From NCBI GenBank assembly GCA_046330225.1, contig JAXLTD010000004.1:248001-312000 (forward strand): a DNA stretch of 64,000 bases. Direction: 5' to 3'. Under the pieces are notes generated by a model. It had not been told where the DNA came from and ran no database searches. It worked only from the letters and a program-made list of their open reading frames with translations. The position numbers were made by a program, and so were the translations under genes. Source of the stretch: CANJIV01 sp046330225. GTDB taxonomy: Bacteria > Actinomycetota > Thermoleophilia > Solirubrobacterales > Solirubrobacteraceae. Below, one piece after another: positions 54,651 through 63,049 of this stretch. The stretch's first letter is position 1. The number at the start of each line of letters is the position of its first letter.

Positions 54651-55493
54651 TCAGCCGCAGAACGCCGCGATCTCGCGCGCCACGCCGACCGGGTCGTCGT
54701 AGGTGAGCAGGAACCCGGTGCGCGGCAGGACGCGCAGCTGCGCGTCCGGGAGCAGCCGCTCGGCCTCCTCCGCCACCGACACGGGGTGCCAGCGGTCCTC
54801 GTCGGCCCACAGCAGCAGGGTCGGAGCGGTGATCCGCTGGTAGGCGTCGCGCAGGCCGGTGTCGGCCGCGATCGGCCAGGACCGGGCGAGGCGCGCCCAG
54901 GCCCGCGCCCGGTTCGCGTTGCCGGCCACGTCGGCGAAGGCGTGGCGGACGAGGTCCTGGGCGGCGTCGTCCTGGCGGGCGGTGAGCTTCTTCGCCCCCG
55001 CGGGCGTCCGGGCCGCCAGCGCGGCGCCGTAGGCGGTCGCACGGTCCAGGCCCGGCACAGCGCCGGCCCGGGCCAGCGTCTTCCAGGCCCGCATCCCGCT
55101 GCGCGGCGGGGCGGCGTGCAGCCGGGTCGGCATGAGGACGAGGCGCGACGGGGACAGGAGCCCGGAGGTCACGGCGAGCAGCAGGACCTGGGCCCCGGCC
55201 TCGTGGCCCCCGACCAGCGGCCGCGGGCCGAGCGTGTCGCGGCAGAACCCGGCGATCACCTCGGCCAGCCAGTCGAGCGTGTAGGGATGGCGGGGGTGGT
55301 CCTCGGAGTCGCCGTGCAGCGGCAGGTCGGGCAGCACGAGCCGGAAGCGGTGGGTGAGGTGCTCGACCAGCGGCTCGAACTCGCGATGCGACAGGCCCCC
55401 GGCGTGGAAGAGGCCCAGGCGCGGGCCGGTGGCGCCGGCCTCGCGGTAGGCGATGCGCGTGCCGTCGCTGTGGTGGTAGAGCCGCAGCCTCAT
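54651..55493 (-). CDS. Alpha/beta-hydrolase-fold protein lacking nucleophile and histidine
   Basis: 280 aa with the normal fold: FHAGGLSHREFEPLVEHL (oxyanion region), VLPDLPLHGDSED, the nucleophile elbow and the late acid strand LLWADEDRWHPV. The elbow reads GGHEAGA, with Glu98 in place of Ser, Cys or Asp. The expected catalytic histidine near the end is replaced (LPRTGFLLTYDDP). It therefore looks non-catalytic or uses unusual chemistry. The ATG at 55493 overlaps the lipoprotein stop. Confidence 0.8.
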   Translation of the reverse strand: MRLRLYHHSDGTRIAYREAGATGPRLGLFHAGGLSHREFEPLVEHLTHRFRLVLPDLPLHGDSEDHPRHPYTLDWLAEVIAGFCRDTLGPRPLVGGHEAGAQVLLLAVTSGLLSPSRLVLMPTRLHAAPPRSGMRAWKTLARAGAVPGLDRATAYGAALAARTPAGAKKLTARQDDAAQDLVRHAFADVAGNANRARAWARLARSWPIAADTGLRDAYQRITAPTLLLWADEDRWHPVSVAEEAERLLPDAQLRVLPRTGFLLTYDDPVGVAREIAAFCG

Positions 55494-55945
55494 CCGCGCC
55501 TGCGCCCGGCGGCCCGGCCGCGCTCGTAGGCCGCCCGCACGGCGGCGGGCGGCCCGGTGACGCCGATGGCCAGGCCGGTGCGCCGCACGAGCTCCGCCTG
55601 GATGCCGTTGGTCGTGGACGCCCCCTTCTCGGTGGCGCCGGCCAGGTAGCCGAGGCGCAGCGCGACGGCCTGGCTGCGCCGCGCGGCCGGGGCCAGCCGG
55701 TCCGCGGCCTGGGACCAGATCGCGCCGACGGTCTGCACGTCGCCGTCGCTGAAGGCGTTGCGCACGCAGTCCGACAGGGGCACGCCGCTGAGGGTGACCG
55801 GCCCTGGCGCGGCGCGCAGGGCGCCGACCACCGCCGCCGGGTCGGTGCGGCAGGCCGCCGGCAGCGTCCGGTCGGGCCCGCTGCCGCAGGCGGCCAGGAG
55901 CGCCGCGGCGCTCAGGACGGCGAGGGCGGCGGCTCGATGTCCCAT
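55490..55945 (-). CDS. Small lipoprotein of unknown function
   Basis: A 151-aa protein with a lipoprotein signal (AVLSAAALLAAC) and two further Cys residues (PAACRTD, SDCVRNAF), possibly disulfide-bonded. The C-terminus repeats helical Ala/Arg segments (RTGLAIGVTGPPAAVRAAYE). It overlaps the PPK2 gene end by 34 bases and the hydrolase start by 4 bases. No family recognised. Confidence 0.7.
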   Translation of the reverse strand: MGHRAAALAVLSAAALLAACGSGPDRTLPAACRTDPAAVVGALRAAPGPVTLSGVPLSDCVRNAFSDGDVQTVGAIWSQAADRLAPAARRSQAVALRLGYLAGATEKGASTTNGIQAELVRRTGLAIGVTGPPAAVRAAYERGRAAGRRRG

Positions 55946-56676
55946 CGGCGCATCCCCGCCTCGATCTGCTCCACCGCGGACTCCAGGACCCGGACCCGCG
56001 CCCAGCGCTTCGAGTCGCCCTCGACGAGCGTCCACGGCGCCCAGGCGGTGTCGGTCTTGGCCAGCATGTCCTCCACGGCCCGCTCGTAGGCCGGCCGCTT
56101 CTTGCGGTTGCGCCAGTCCTCCTCCGTGAGCTTCCACTCCTTGAGCGGGTCCTGCTGCCGGCGCTCGAACCGGCGCAGCTGCTCGGCGTCGGAGAGGTGC
56201 AGCCAGTACTTGATGATGATGGCCCCCTCGTCGGTGAGCGTGCGCTCGAAGCCGTTGATCTCGGCGTAGGCGCGCTTCCACTGCTCCTTGCGGGCGAACT
56301 TCTCCACGCGCTCGACCAGCACCCGCCCGTACCAGGACCGGTCCAGCACGGCCATGCCGCCCCAGCCGGGCAGTGCGTCGGAGAAGCGCCAGAGGAAGTG
56401 GTGGCGCTTCTCGTCGTAGGTCGGCGCGGCGAACTGGGCGACGCGCACGTGGCGCGGGTCCAGCGGCGCGACCAGGCGCTTGATCGCCCCGCCCTTGCCC
56501 GAGGCGTCCCAGCCCTCGAACAGGATCAGGACCGGCGGGCCGATCTTGCCCGCTCCGGTCTGGCCGCCGAGCACGAGCCGCAGCTCCAGCAGCCGGGTCT
56601 GGGCAGCCTCGAGCCGCTGCGCCTCCTGGGCGCGGCCGAGCTTCAGCGAGAGATCGAGGTCGTCGAGGCGGCCCAC
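55912..56676 (-). CDS. Polyphosphate kinase 2 family protein
   Basis: A 254-aa PPK2 that transfers phosphate between polyphosphate and nucleotides. The Walker A-like VLILFEGWDASGKGGAIKRLV, lid PTYDEKRHHFLWRF, Walker B-like VLDRSWYGRVLVERVEKF, and RFERRQQDPLKEWKLTEEDWRNRKK are all present, with a normal one-domain length. The GTG at 56676 is the likely start; longer frames upstream would overlap the divergent gene. It is divergent from the esterase gene. Confidence 0.93.
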   Translation of the reverse strand: MGRLDDLDLSLKLGRAQEAQRLEAAQTRLLELRLVLGGQTGAGKIGPPVLILFEGWDASGKGGAIKRLVAPLDPRHVRVAQFAAPTYDEKRHHFLWRFSDALPGWGGMAVLDRSWYGRVLVERVEKFARKEQWKRAYAEINGFERTLTDEGAIIIKYWLHLSDAEQLRRFERRQQDPLKEWKLTEEDWRNRKKRPAYERAVEDMLAKTDTAWAPWTLVEGDSKRWARVRVLESAVEQIEAGMRRWDIEPPPSPS

Positions 56677-56775
56677 GGCGCTGGATCCTCCCAGGCCGGG
56701 GGCCGGGCGGGCAAGGGCCGCACGGTGCTCGCCGGCGCCGGTGCGGATCGTGCGGGGGCGCGACGGCGGCGACGC

Positions 56776-56788
56776 TAGGGTGCCGGCC
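56776..56788 (+). promoter_or_regulatory. Likely -10 of leaderless esterase transcript
   Basis: TAGGGT at 56776-56781, 7 bases, then ATG 56789. No Shine-Dalgarno. Confidence 0.5.
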
Positions 56789-57622
56789 ATGGTCCGCCGG
56801 CGGCGATCGGTCATCGGGACGGCCGTCGCGCTGGCGGTCATGCTCGCCCTCTGGGCCTGCGGCGGCACCGCCGACCCGCAGGGCGCCACCGTGCGCCACT
56901 ACACGCTGGACAGCCGCCTGACGCACGGCGAGCGGCCGCAGACCCTCGTGATCCCGCGCGGCTCGGACGGGCACGGCCGCCCGCTGCTCGTGATCCTCCA
57001 CGGCCGGGGAGGCGACGGGGAGGACTCGAACCTCAAGGCAGGCTTCTTCGCGGGCCTGCGGCGGCTCGGGACGCGCGCCCCCGTCGTCCTCTTCCCGAAC
57101 GGCTCGGACCACTCCTACTGGCACGACCGCCGCGACGGGGCCTGGGGCCGCTATGTCCTGCGGGAGGCCATCCCCGCGGCCCTGCGCCGCTCCGGCGCCG
57201 ACCCGTCCCGGATCGCGATCGGCGGGGTCTCGATGGGCGGCTACGGGGCGCTGAACCTCGCCCGCCTGGCGCCGCGGCGGTTCTGCGCCGTGGGCGCGCA
57301 CTCGCCGGCGCTGTGGGCCACGCCGGCCGAGCGCTGGGTCCACGACGCCTTCGACGGCGCCGCCGACTACGGCCGCAACGACGTCGTCACGCTCGCCCGC
57401 CGCGACCCGGCGGCGTTCGCGGGCCTGCCGGTCTGGGTGGACGCCGGCCAGGACGATCCGTTTCGATCGGGCGTCGACGCGTTCACCGGCGCCCTGCGGG
57501 CCGGCGGGGTGCCCGTCGCCGCGCACGCCTGGCCCGGCGCCCACGAGAGCTCGTACTGGAACGACCACTGGCCCGACTACCTGGCCTGGTACGGGCGCCG
57601 GCTGGCGAGCTGCCGGCGCTGA
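56789..57622 (+). CDS. Secreted esterase-D-type alpha/beta hydrolase lipoprotein
   Basis: A 277-aa exported hydrolase. The lipobox is LALWAC at the end of the signal peptide. The feruloyl-esterase/PHB-depolymerase-like fold has oxyanion motif LVILHGRGGDGEDSNL, nucleophile elbow IGGVSMGGYGALNLA (Ser), Asp in VDAGQDDPF and His in WPGAHESSYW. The substrate is probably an ester-linked polymer or carbohydrate. Confidence 0.88.
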   Translation: MVRRRRSVIGTAVALAVMLALWACGGTADPQGATVRHYTLDSRLTHGERPQTLVIPRGSDGHGRPLLVILHGRGGDGEDSNLKAGFFAGLRRLGTRAPVVLFPNGSDHSYWHDRRDGAWGRYVLREAIPAALRRSGADPSRIAIGGVSMGGYGALNLARLAPRRFCAVGAHSPALWATPAERWVHDAFDGAADYGRNDVVTLARRDPAAFAGLPVWVDAGQDDPFRSGVDAFTGALRAGGVPVAAHAWPGAHESSYWNDHWPDYLAWYGRRLASCRR

Positions 57623-57653
57623 GGCCGGAATCGGCCCGCACCCTCGCCCCACC

Positions 57654-57667
57654 TAGAATCCCCCGCC
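57654..57667 (+). promoter_or_regulatory. Likely -10 of leaderless ileS transcript
   Basis: TAGAAT at 57654-57659 followed by 8 bases and ATG 57668. No T-box-like leader fits in the 45-base gap. Confidence 0.45.
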
Positions 57668-60600
57668 ATGGCCGGCCCGCACCGACCCGTCGACCCGCGT
57701 CCGTCCTTCCCGAAGCTGGAGGAGGAGGTGCTGGCGCGCTGGCGCGAGCGCGACGTCTTCCGCGAGTCGGTGCGCCGCCGCGAGGGCGCGGAGTCCTACG
57801 TCTTCTACGAGGGGCCGCCGACCGCGAACGGCCGCCCGGGCTCCCACCACGTCCTGGCCCGCGCCTTCAAGGACATCTTCCCCCGCTACAAGACGATGCG
57901 CGGCTACTCGGTCGAGCGCAAGGGCGGCTGGGACTGCCACGGCCTGCCGGTCGAGATCGCCGTCGAGCAGGAGCTCGGGATCACCTCCAAGGAGGAGATC
58001 GAGGCCTACGGGATCGCCGAGTTCAACGCGAAGTGCCGGGAGTCGGTCTTCACGTTCCTGGAGGAGTGGGACCGGCTGACCGAGCGCATCGCCTTCTGGG
58101 TGGACCTCGAGGACGCCTACCGCACGCTCGACACCAGCTACATCGAGTCGGTCTGGTGGGCGCTGTCGCAGATCCACGAGAAGGGGCTGCTCTACGAGGG
58201 CCACAAGGTCGTGCCCTACTGCCCGCGCTGCGGCACGGCGCTGTCGTCCCACGAGGTGGCGCTGGGCTACGAGGACGTCGTGGACCCGTCGGTCTACGTG
58301 CGCTTCCCGGTGACGGCGCCGGTCGGCCCGCTCGAGCCGGGCGACGCCCTGCTCGTGTGGACGACCACGCCGTGGACGCTCGTCTCCAACGCCGCCGTGG
58401 CGGTCGACGCCGACCTGCCCTACGTGCGCGTGCGCACGCCCGGCGGGGAGACCGTCGTGGTCGCCCAGGCGCTGATCGAGCGCGTCGTGGGCGAGGGCGC
58501 GAAGGTCCTCGAGACGTTCCCGGGCAGCGCGATGGCCGGCGCGGGCTATGACCCGCCGTTTCCGTTCCTCGGGGCCGACGCCTACGGGCCCAAGGGCCAC
58601 ACGGTCCTGCTCGCCGACTTCGTGACGGCCGAGGACGGCACCGGGCTCGTCCACACGGCGGTCGCCTTCGGCGAGGACGACTACCGCCTCGGCGAGCAGG
58701 CCGGCCTGACCGTCGTGAACCCGGTGAAGCTCGACGGCACCTACGACGAGCGCATCGGCCCCTACGCGGGGCGCTTCGTCAAGGACGCCGACGCCGACCT
58801 CGTCGCCGACCTCGACGCGCGCGGCCGGCTCTGGCGGGCCGAGCCCTACGAGCACGCCTACCCGCACTGCTGGCGCTGCGGCACGCCGCTGCTCTACTAC
58901 GCCAAGCCGTCCTGGTACATCGCCACGACGAAGATCCGCGACCGCCTGCTGGCCAGCAACGAGGCGGTGAACTGGCACCCCGAGCACGTCAAGCACGGCC
59001 GCTTCGGCAAGTGGCTGGAGTCAAACGTCGACTGGGCGCTCTCGCGCGAGCGCTACTGGGGGACGCCGCTGCCGGTCTGGCGCAGCGAGGAGGGCGAGGT
59101 GATGTGCCTCGGCTCCTTCGCCCAGCTCGAGGGGCTGTCGGGCGTGCCGGTGACCGATCCCCACCGCCCCTACGTCGACGACATCACCTTCCCGCACCCG
59201 GAGTCGGGGAACCTCATGCGCCGGGTGCCCGAGGTCATCGACGTCTGGTTCGACTCCGGCTGCATGCCGTTCGCCCAGCACCACGCGCCCTTCGAGCACG
59301 AGGACCGCTTCGAGGCGCAGTTCCCGGCGGACTTCATCTGCGAGGCGCTGGACCAGACGCGCGGCTGGTTCTACTCGCTGCTGGCCGTCTCGACGCTGCT
59401 GTTCGACCGCTCCTCGTACGAGAACGTCGTCTGCCTCGGCCTGATCGTGGACGCCGACGGCCAGAAGATGTCGAAGTCCAAGGGCAACGTCGTGGCCCCG
59501 TGGGAGGTCATCGACCGCCACGGCGCCGACGCGTTTCGCTGGTACCTCTTCACCTCCAAGCAGCCGTGGGACGGCTACCGCTTCAGCGTCGACGCGGTTG
59601 GCGAGTCGGTGCGCCAGTTCCTGCTGCAGCTCTGGAACACCTACGCCTTCTACGTCCTGTACGCCAACGTCAACGGCGTCGCGCCCCAGCCGGCGCCGGG
59701 CGAGCCGTCCGACGAGCTGGACCGCTGGATCGTCTCGCGGCTGCACGCGACGACCTCGGAGGTGTGCGACCGCCTCGACGCCTACGACGCGACCTTCGCC
59801 GGCCGAGCCATCGCCGAGCTCGTCGACGATCTCTCCAACTGGTACGTGCGTCGCTCGCGACGGCGGTTCTGGGAGGGCGACCCCGCCGCGTTCGCGACGC
59901 TGCGCCACCTGCTCGTCTCGATCGCCCAGCTCACGGCGCCGTTCTGCCCGTTCATCGCCGACGAGATCTACGACAACCTCGACGGGACCGAGCCGAGCGT
60001 CCACCTCACCGACTTCCCGGCGGCCCAGGGGCGCGACGAGGGCCTCGAGGTGGCGATGGCCGTCGCCCGCGAGACCGTCCGCCTCGGCCTCGCCGCCCGC
60101 GGCCAGGCAAAGCTGAAGGTGCGCCAGCCGCTGCACGAGGCGGTGATCGTCGCCACCGGCTCCGAGCGCGAGGCGATCGAGCGGCTCGCCCCGCTCGTGC
60201 GCGACGAGCTCAACGTCAAGGCGCTGCGCTTCGTGTCCGAGGCGGACGAGCTCGTGTCGATGACCGTCAAGCCGAACTACCGGGCGCTCGGGCCCCGCTT
60301 CGGGAAGGACATGCCGCAGGTGGCGGCGGCGGTGGCGTCGCTGGACGCCGGGCAGGTCTCGGCGGCGCTGCGGGCCGGGCGCACGGTCGGCATCGCGATC
60401 GACGGGCGCGAGCATGCGCTCGGCGCCGAAGACCTGCAGCTCGCGATGGAGCCGCTCGAGGGCTACGAGCTCGAGCGGGAAGGCTCGCACGCGGTGGCGC
60501 TCGAGCTGGCGCTCGACGACGACCTGCGCCGCGAGGGCCTGGCCCGCGAGGTCGTCCACGCGGTCCAGGGCGCCCGGCGGGCGGCCGGCCTGGAGATCTC

Positions 60601-60778
60601 CGACCGCATCGCCCTGGCACTCGGCGGCGAGGCCGAGGTGCTCGACGCCGTCCGCGCCCACGAGGCCTATGTCGCCGGCGAGACCCTCGCGACCTCGGTC
60701 GGCTACGGGCCGGACGGCGGCGGCGAGCTCACGACCGTCGACGGCCGCGAGCTGCGGATCGGCGTCACGCGGGCGTAG
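57668..60778 (+). CDS. ileS: Isoleucyl-tRNA synthetase
   Basis: A 1036-aa class I synthetase charging tRNA-Ile. Catalytic motifs: EGPPTANGRPGSHHVLARAFKD (HIGH region), KMSKSKGN with KMSKS at 600-604. The CP1 editing domain has VWTTTPWTLVSNAAV and GTGLVHTAVAFGEDDY. Zinc-like CPRCGTALSSHE and HCWRCGTPLLYY pairs lie inside. The C-terminal anticodon and DUF5915-like tail (LKVRQPLHEAVI ... LEISDRIALALGG) matches the longer eukaryotic-like/IleS2 form. The exact start is supported by FPKLEEEVLARWRERDVF immediately after. Confidence 0.97.
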   Translation: MAGPHRPVDPRPSFPKLEEEVLARWRERDVFRESVRRREGAESYVFYEGPPTANGRPGSHHVLARAFKDIFPRYKTMRGYSVERKGGWDCHGLPVEIAVEQELGITSKEEIEAYGIAEFNAKCRESVFTFLEEWDRLTERIAFWVDLEDAYRTLDTSYIESVWWALSQIHEKGLLYEGHKVVPYCPRCGTALSSHEVALGYEDVVDPSVYVRFPVTAPVGPLEPGDALLVWTTTPWTLVSNAAVAVDADLPYVRVRTPGGETVVVAQALIERVVGEGAKVLETFPGSAMAGAGYDPPFPFLGADAYGPKGHTVLLADFVTAEDGTGLVHTAVAFGEDDYRLGEQAGLTVVNPVKLDGTYDERIGPYAGRFVKDADADLVADLDARGRLWRAEPYEHAYPHCWRCGTPLLYYAKPSWYIATTKIRDRLLASNEAVNWHPEHVKHGRFGKWLESNVDWALSRERYWGTPLPVWRSEEGEVMCLGSFAQLEGLSGVPVTDPHRPYVDDITFPHPESGNLMRRVPEVIDVWFDSGCMPFAQHHAPFEHEDRFEAQFPADFICEALDQTRGWFYSLLAVSTLLFDRSSYENVVCLGLIVDADGQKMSKSKGNVVAPWEVIDRHGADAFRWYLFTSKQPWDGYRFSVDAVGESVRQFLLQLWNTYAFYVLYANVNGVAPQPAPGEPSDELDRWIVSRLHATTSEVCDRLDAYDATFAGRAIAELVDDLSNWYVRRSRRRFWEGDPAAFATLRHLLVSIAQLTAPFCPFIADEIYDNLDGTEPSVHLTDFPAAQGRDEGLEVAMAVARETVRLGLAARGQAKLKVRQPLHEAVIVATGSEREAIERLAPLVRDELNVKALRFVSEADELVSMTVKPNYRALGPRFGKDMPQVAAAVASLDAGQVSAALRAGRTVGIAIDGREHALGAEDLQLAMEPLEGYELEREGSHAVALELALDDDLRREGLAREVVHAVQGARRAAGLEISDRIALALGGEAEVLDAVRAHEAYVAGETLATSVGYGPDGGGELTTVDGRELRIGVTRA

Positions 60779-61094
60779 GGACGGGCGGCGTTCCGCGCGG
60801 GCTGCCGGAGAGCGTGCCGGCCGGACCTGAACGGCTGCACCGAGGGGCCGGGGGCTCCGGCCGGGCGGCCTGCTGGGGCGGCCTGCGGTTCTGATCCAGA
60901 TTGACGACCGTGGGCGTCGAAAACCTGGATGGGAACTCCGGCGGCGCCCCGATGGCGCACTCTCGGCCGCTGGCTCGCGAGAATCACCCCTGCCGGGCCG
61001 CGCCAGCCCCGCCAGCCAGCCGCCGGCCCGCCAGCCCCGCCAGCCAGCCGCCCGGAGCCGCGTCATCCGCGGCGCCGGGACGACGCAGCGGCGC
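60779..61094. other. Gene-free stretch between ileS and trx
   Basis: About 316 bases without a credible gene. It contains the tandem 24-nt repeat at 61001-61052 and low-complexity CCAGC runs. A terminator for ileS may sit here but no clear hairpin with a T-run was found. Confidence 0.6.
61001..61052. repeat. Two identical 24-nt direct repeats
   Basis: A CGCCAGCCCC-starting 24-base unit at 61001-61024 is repeated exactly at 61029-61052, with a GGCC spacer. Each unit also contains internal GCCAGC repeats. The start of a further GCCAGC pattern fades at both ends. Confidence 0.75.
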
Positions 61095-61421
61095 CTACGC
61101 GGCCAGCGCCGGCTCGAGCTCGGCCTCGAGGCGCTTCTTCGGGAAGGCCCCGATGACCTTCTTGGCGACCTGGCCGTGCTTGAAGAGGATCAGCGTCGGG
61201 ATCGAGAGGACCTCGTAGTTCATTGCCGTCTGCTGGTTCTCGTCGACGTTGAGCTTCACGATCCGCAGGTCGCTGCGCTCGCCGGCGATCTCCTCGAGCA
61301 CGGGAGCGACGACGCGGCACGGGCCGCACCACGGCGCCCAGAAGTCGACGAGCACCGGGCCGTCGGCCTCGATGACCTCCGCCTGGAAGTTGCTGTCGGT
61401 TACCTCGGTGATCTCGGCCAT
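61095..61421 (-). CDS. Thioredoxin
   Basis: A 108-aa single-domain thioredoxin reducing protein disulfides. Active site WCGPC with Cys32 and Cys35 in VLVDFWAPWCGPCRVVAPVLEEIA, the cis-Pro in SIPTLILFKHGQ, and IGAFPKKRL. Start ATG 61421; CAAGGAGCACGAG upstream supplies an AGGAG ribosome site. Confidence 0.96.
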   Translation of the reverse strand: MAEITEVTDSNFQAEVIEADGPVLVDFWAPWCGPCRVVAPVLEEIAGERSDLRIVKLNVDENQQTAMNYEVLSIPTLILFKHGQVAKKVIGAFPKKRLEAELEPALAA

Positions 61422-61516
61422 CTCGTGCTCCTTGGAAAGGGTGGTCCTGCCACTATACAAAGTGAAGCAAGCGGTCGCCCGCCGCGGCCCGGGGAGCCTA
61501 CTGCGCGGCGGCTTGT

Positions 61517-62215
61517 CTACGAGGAGATCGCGAGCAGCAGGTGCGGGGTCACGAAGACCTCGACCAGCGCGCTGATCACGAGAATCGGGAGCGCGATGGC
61601 CACGGTCACGAAGGTGGCGGCGAGCAGCTCGTGCCAGTCGTCGCGGCGGCTGGCGATGATCCAGGCGGCGAGGGGGAGGAACAGCGCGACGAGCTCCGGC
61701 AGCGCGTGCGGGAGGAGGGCGATCAGGAGCACCGGGATCGGCAGCCCGAGCTGGTTCGACAGCGTGGAGGCCCCGCCGCCGAGGACGTAGGCCTGGGTGA
61801 GGAGCGAGAAGCTCGTCGCGGCCACGACGAAGGCGATCGCCAGCGGCCCGGCCTTCTCGTGGATCCAGCGAACGACCCCGTGGTAGCGCTCGGCCTCGTG
61901 CTTGAGGGAGCTGCCGGCGATGAAGCCGGCCACGCAGGCCATCGCGTGCAGCGCGAGGACCAGGCAGTTGCGCCCCAGGACGAACAGCGCGTCGTCGAGC
62001 GTCGCCGGGCGGTTGACCCCGGCGAGCTTGAGCGGCGTGGCGTCCGGGGTCGACAGCGCAGCGACGGCCCAGACCGAGAGCAGGAGCGCGACGGTGATCA
62101 GCAGGGCGCCCGCGAACCAGGACTTCAGCACCGGGCCGGGGTTGTCGTTCCACGCGGCCAGCGTGCCCTTGGTGTCGCGCAGGCCCTGGACCAGGGCAAA
62201 GTTCTCGGCAGCCAT
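61517..62215 (-). CDS. SpoIIM-like (stage II sporulation protein M family) membrane protein
   Basis: A 232-aa protein with about five helices. ALLPHALPELVALFLPLAAWIIA matches the conserved GxLPHGxxE(L/I) motif of the family. GFIAGSSLKHEA and the N-terminal soluble part precede it. Members outside spore-formers act in membrane or DNA-associated processes that are unclear. ATG 62215 is preferred because GAGGA is 6 bases upstream. Two in-frame upstream Mets exist (62227, 62233). Confidence 0.75.
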   Translation of the reverse strand: MAAENFALVQGLRDTKGTLAAWNDNPGPVLKSWFAGALLITVALLLSVWAVAALSTPDATPLKLAGVNRPATLDDALFVLGRNCLVLALHAMACVAGFIAGSSLKHEAERYHGVVRWIHEKAGPLAIAFVVAATSFSLLTQAYVLGGGASTLSNQLGLPIPVLLIALLPHALPELVALFLPLAAWIIASRRDDWHELLAATFVTVAIALPILVISALVEVFVTPHLLLAISS

Positions 62216-62275
62216 CCCGTTCCTCATCGGCACTGGCCCGCCCTTCCGTGAGCGGGCCGGCGCGCCGGCGAGCGT

Positions 62276-63001
62276 TCAGCGCTGCTGCCAGCGCAGCAGC
62301 GGCACGCGCCAGAACGCCTCGGCGGCGATCCGCCAGGACATCTTGCTCGTCCCGGCTTCCCGGTCCCGGAAGATGATCGGGACCTCGACCACGCGGGCGC
62401 CGTTGCGGACGGCCCGGTAGGTCAGCTCGACTTGGAAGGCGTAGCCGTTGGAGTGGATCGTCGACGGGTCGATCCCCTCCAGCGTCTCGCGGCGGAAGCA
62501 CTTGAAGCCGCCGGTCACGTCGCGCACCGGCAGGCCGAGCACCGCGCGGGCATACCAGCAGCCTCCGGCGGAGATGAAGCGGCGCAGCGGCCCCCAGTCG
62601 GTGATGCCGCCGCCGCGGACGTAGCGCGAGCCGAGGGCGAGGTCGGCGCCGTCCTGGGCGGCGCCGAGGATCCGGGCGAGGTCGGCAGGGTCGTGCGAGA
62701 AGTCGCTGTCCATCTCCAGCACGTAGCCGGCGCCGCCCTCCAGCGCGGCGGCGAACCCGGCGAGGTACGCGGGCCCCAGGCCGCCCTTCCCGGGCCGGTG
62801 CAGCACGCGAATCCGGTCGTCAGCGGCGGCGAGCCGGTCGGCGATGGCGCCGGTCCCGTCCGGCGAGTTGTCGTCGACGACGAGGATCGTCGCGCCGTCG
62901 GGGGAGGCCGCCGCGAGCACCGGGAGCGCCGCGCCGATCACCGCCTCGAGGTTCTCGGACTCGTTGTACGTCGGCAAGATCAGCCAGGCGGGCCGGGGCA
63001 T
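62276..63001 (-). CDS. Polyprenol-monophosphate mannosyltransferase-like glycosyltransferase
   Basis: A 241-aa GT2-fold enzyme of the dolichol-phosphate-mannose synthase type, making polyprenyl-phosphate mannose from GDP-mannose on the cytosolic membrane face. Motifs: LPTYNESENL, VVDDNSPDGTGAIAD, YVLEMDSDFSHDPADL (DxD), GSRYVRGG, TGGFKCFRRE and NGYAFQVELTYRA. No C-terminal membrane domain, so it is the short soluble form. In actinobacteria the product supports lipoglycans or protein mannosylation. Confidence 0.9.
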   Translation of the reverse strand: MPRPAWLILPTYNESENLEAVIGAALPVLAAASPDGATILVVDDNSPDGTGAIADRLAAADDRIRVLHRPGKGGLGPAYLAGFAAALEGGAGYVLEMDSDFSHDPADLARILGAAQDGADLALGSRYVRGGGITDWGPLRRFISAGGCWYARAVLGLPVRDVTGGFKCFRRETLEGIDPSTIHSNGYAFQVELTYRAVRNGARVVEVPIIFRDREAGTSKMSWRIAAEAFWRVPLLRWQQR

Positions 63002-63049
63002 GAGGCGCCGTAAGGTAGTGGAGGCGCAGGCGCCCCTGCCCGATCTGCC

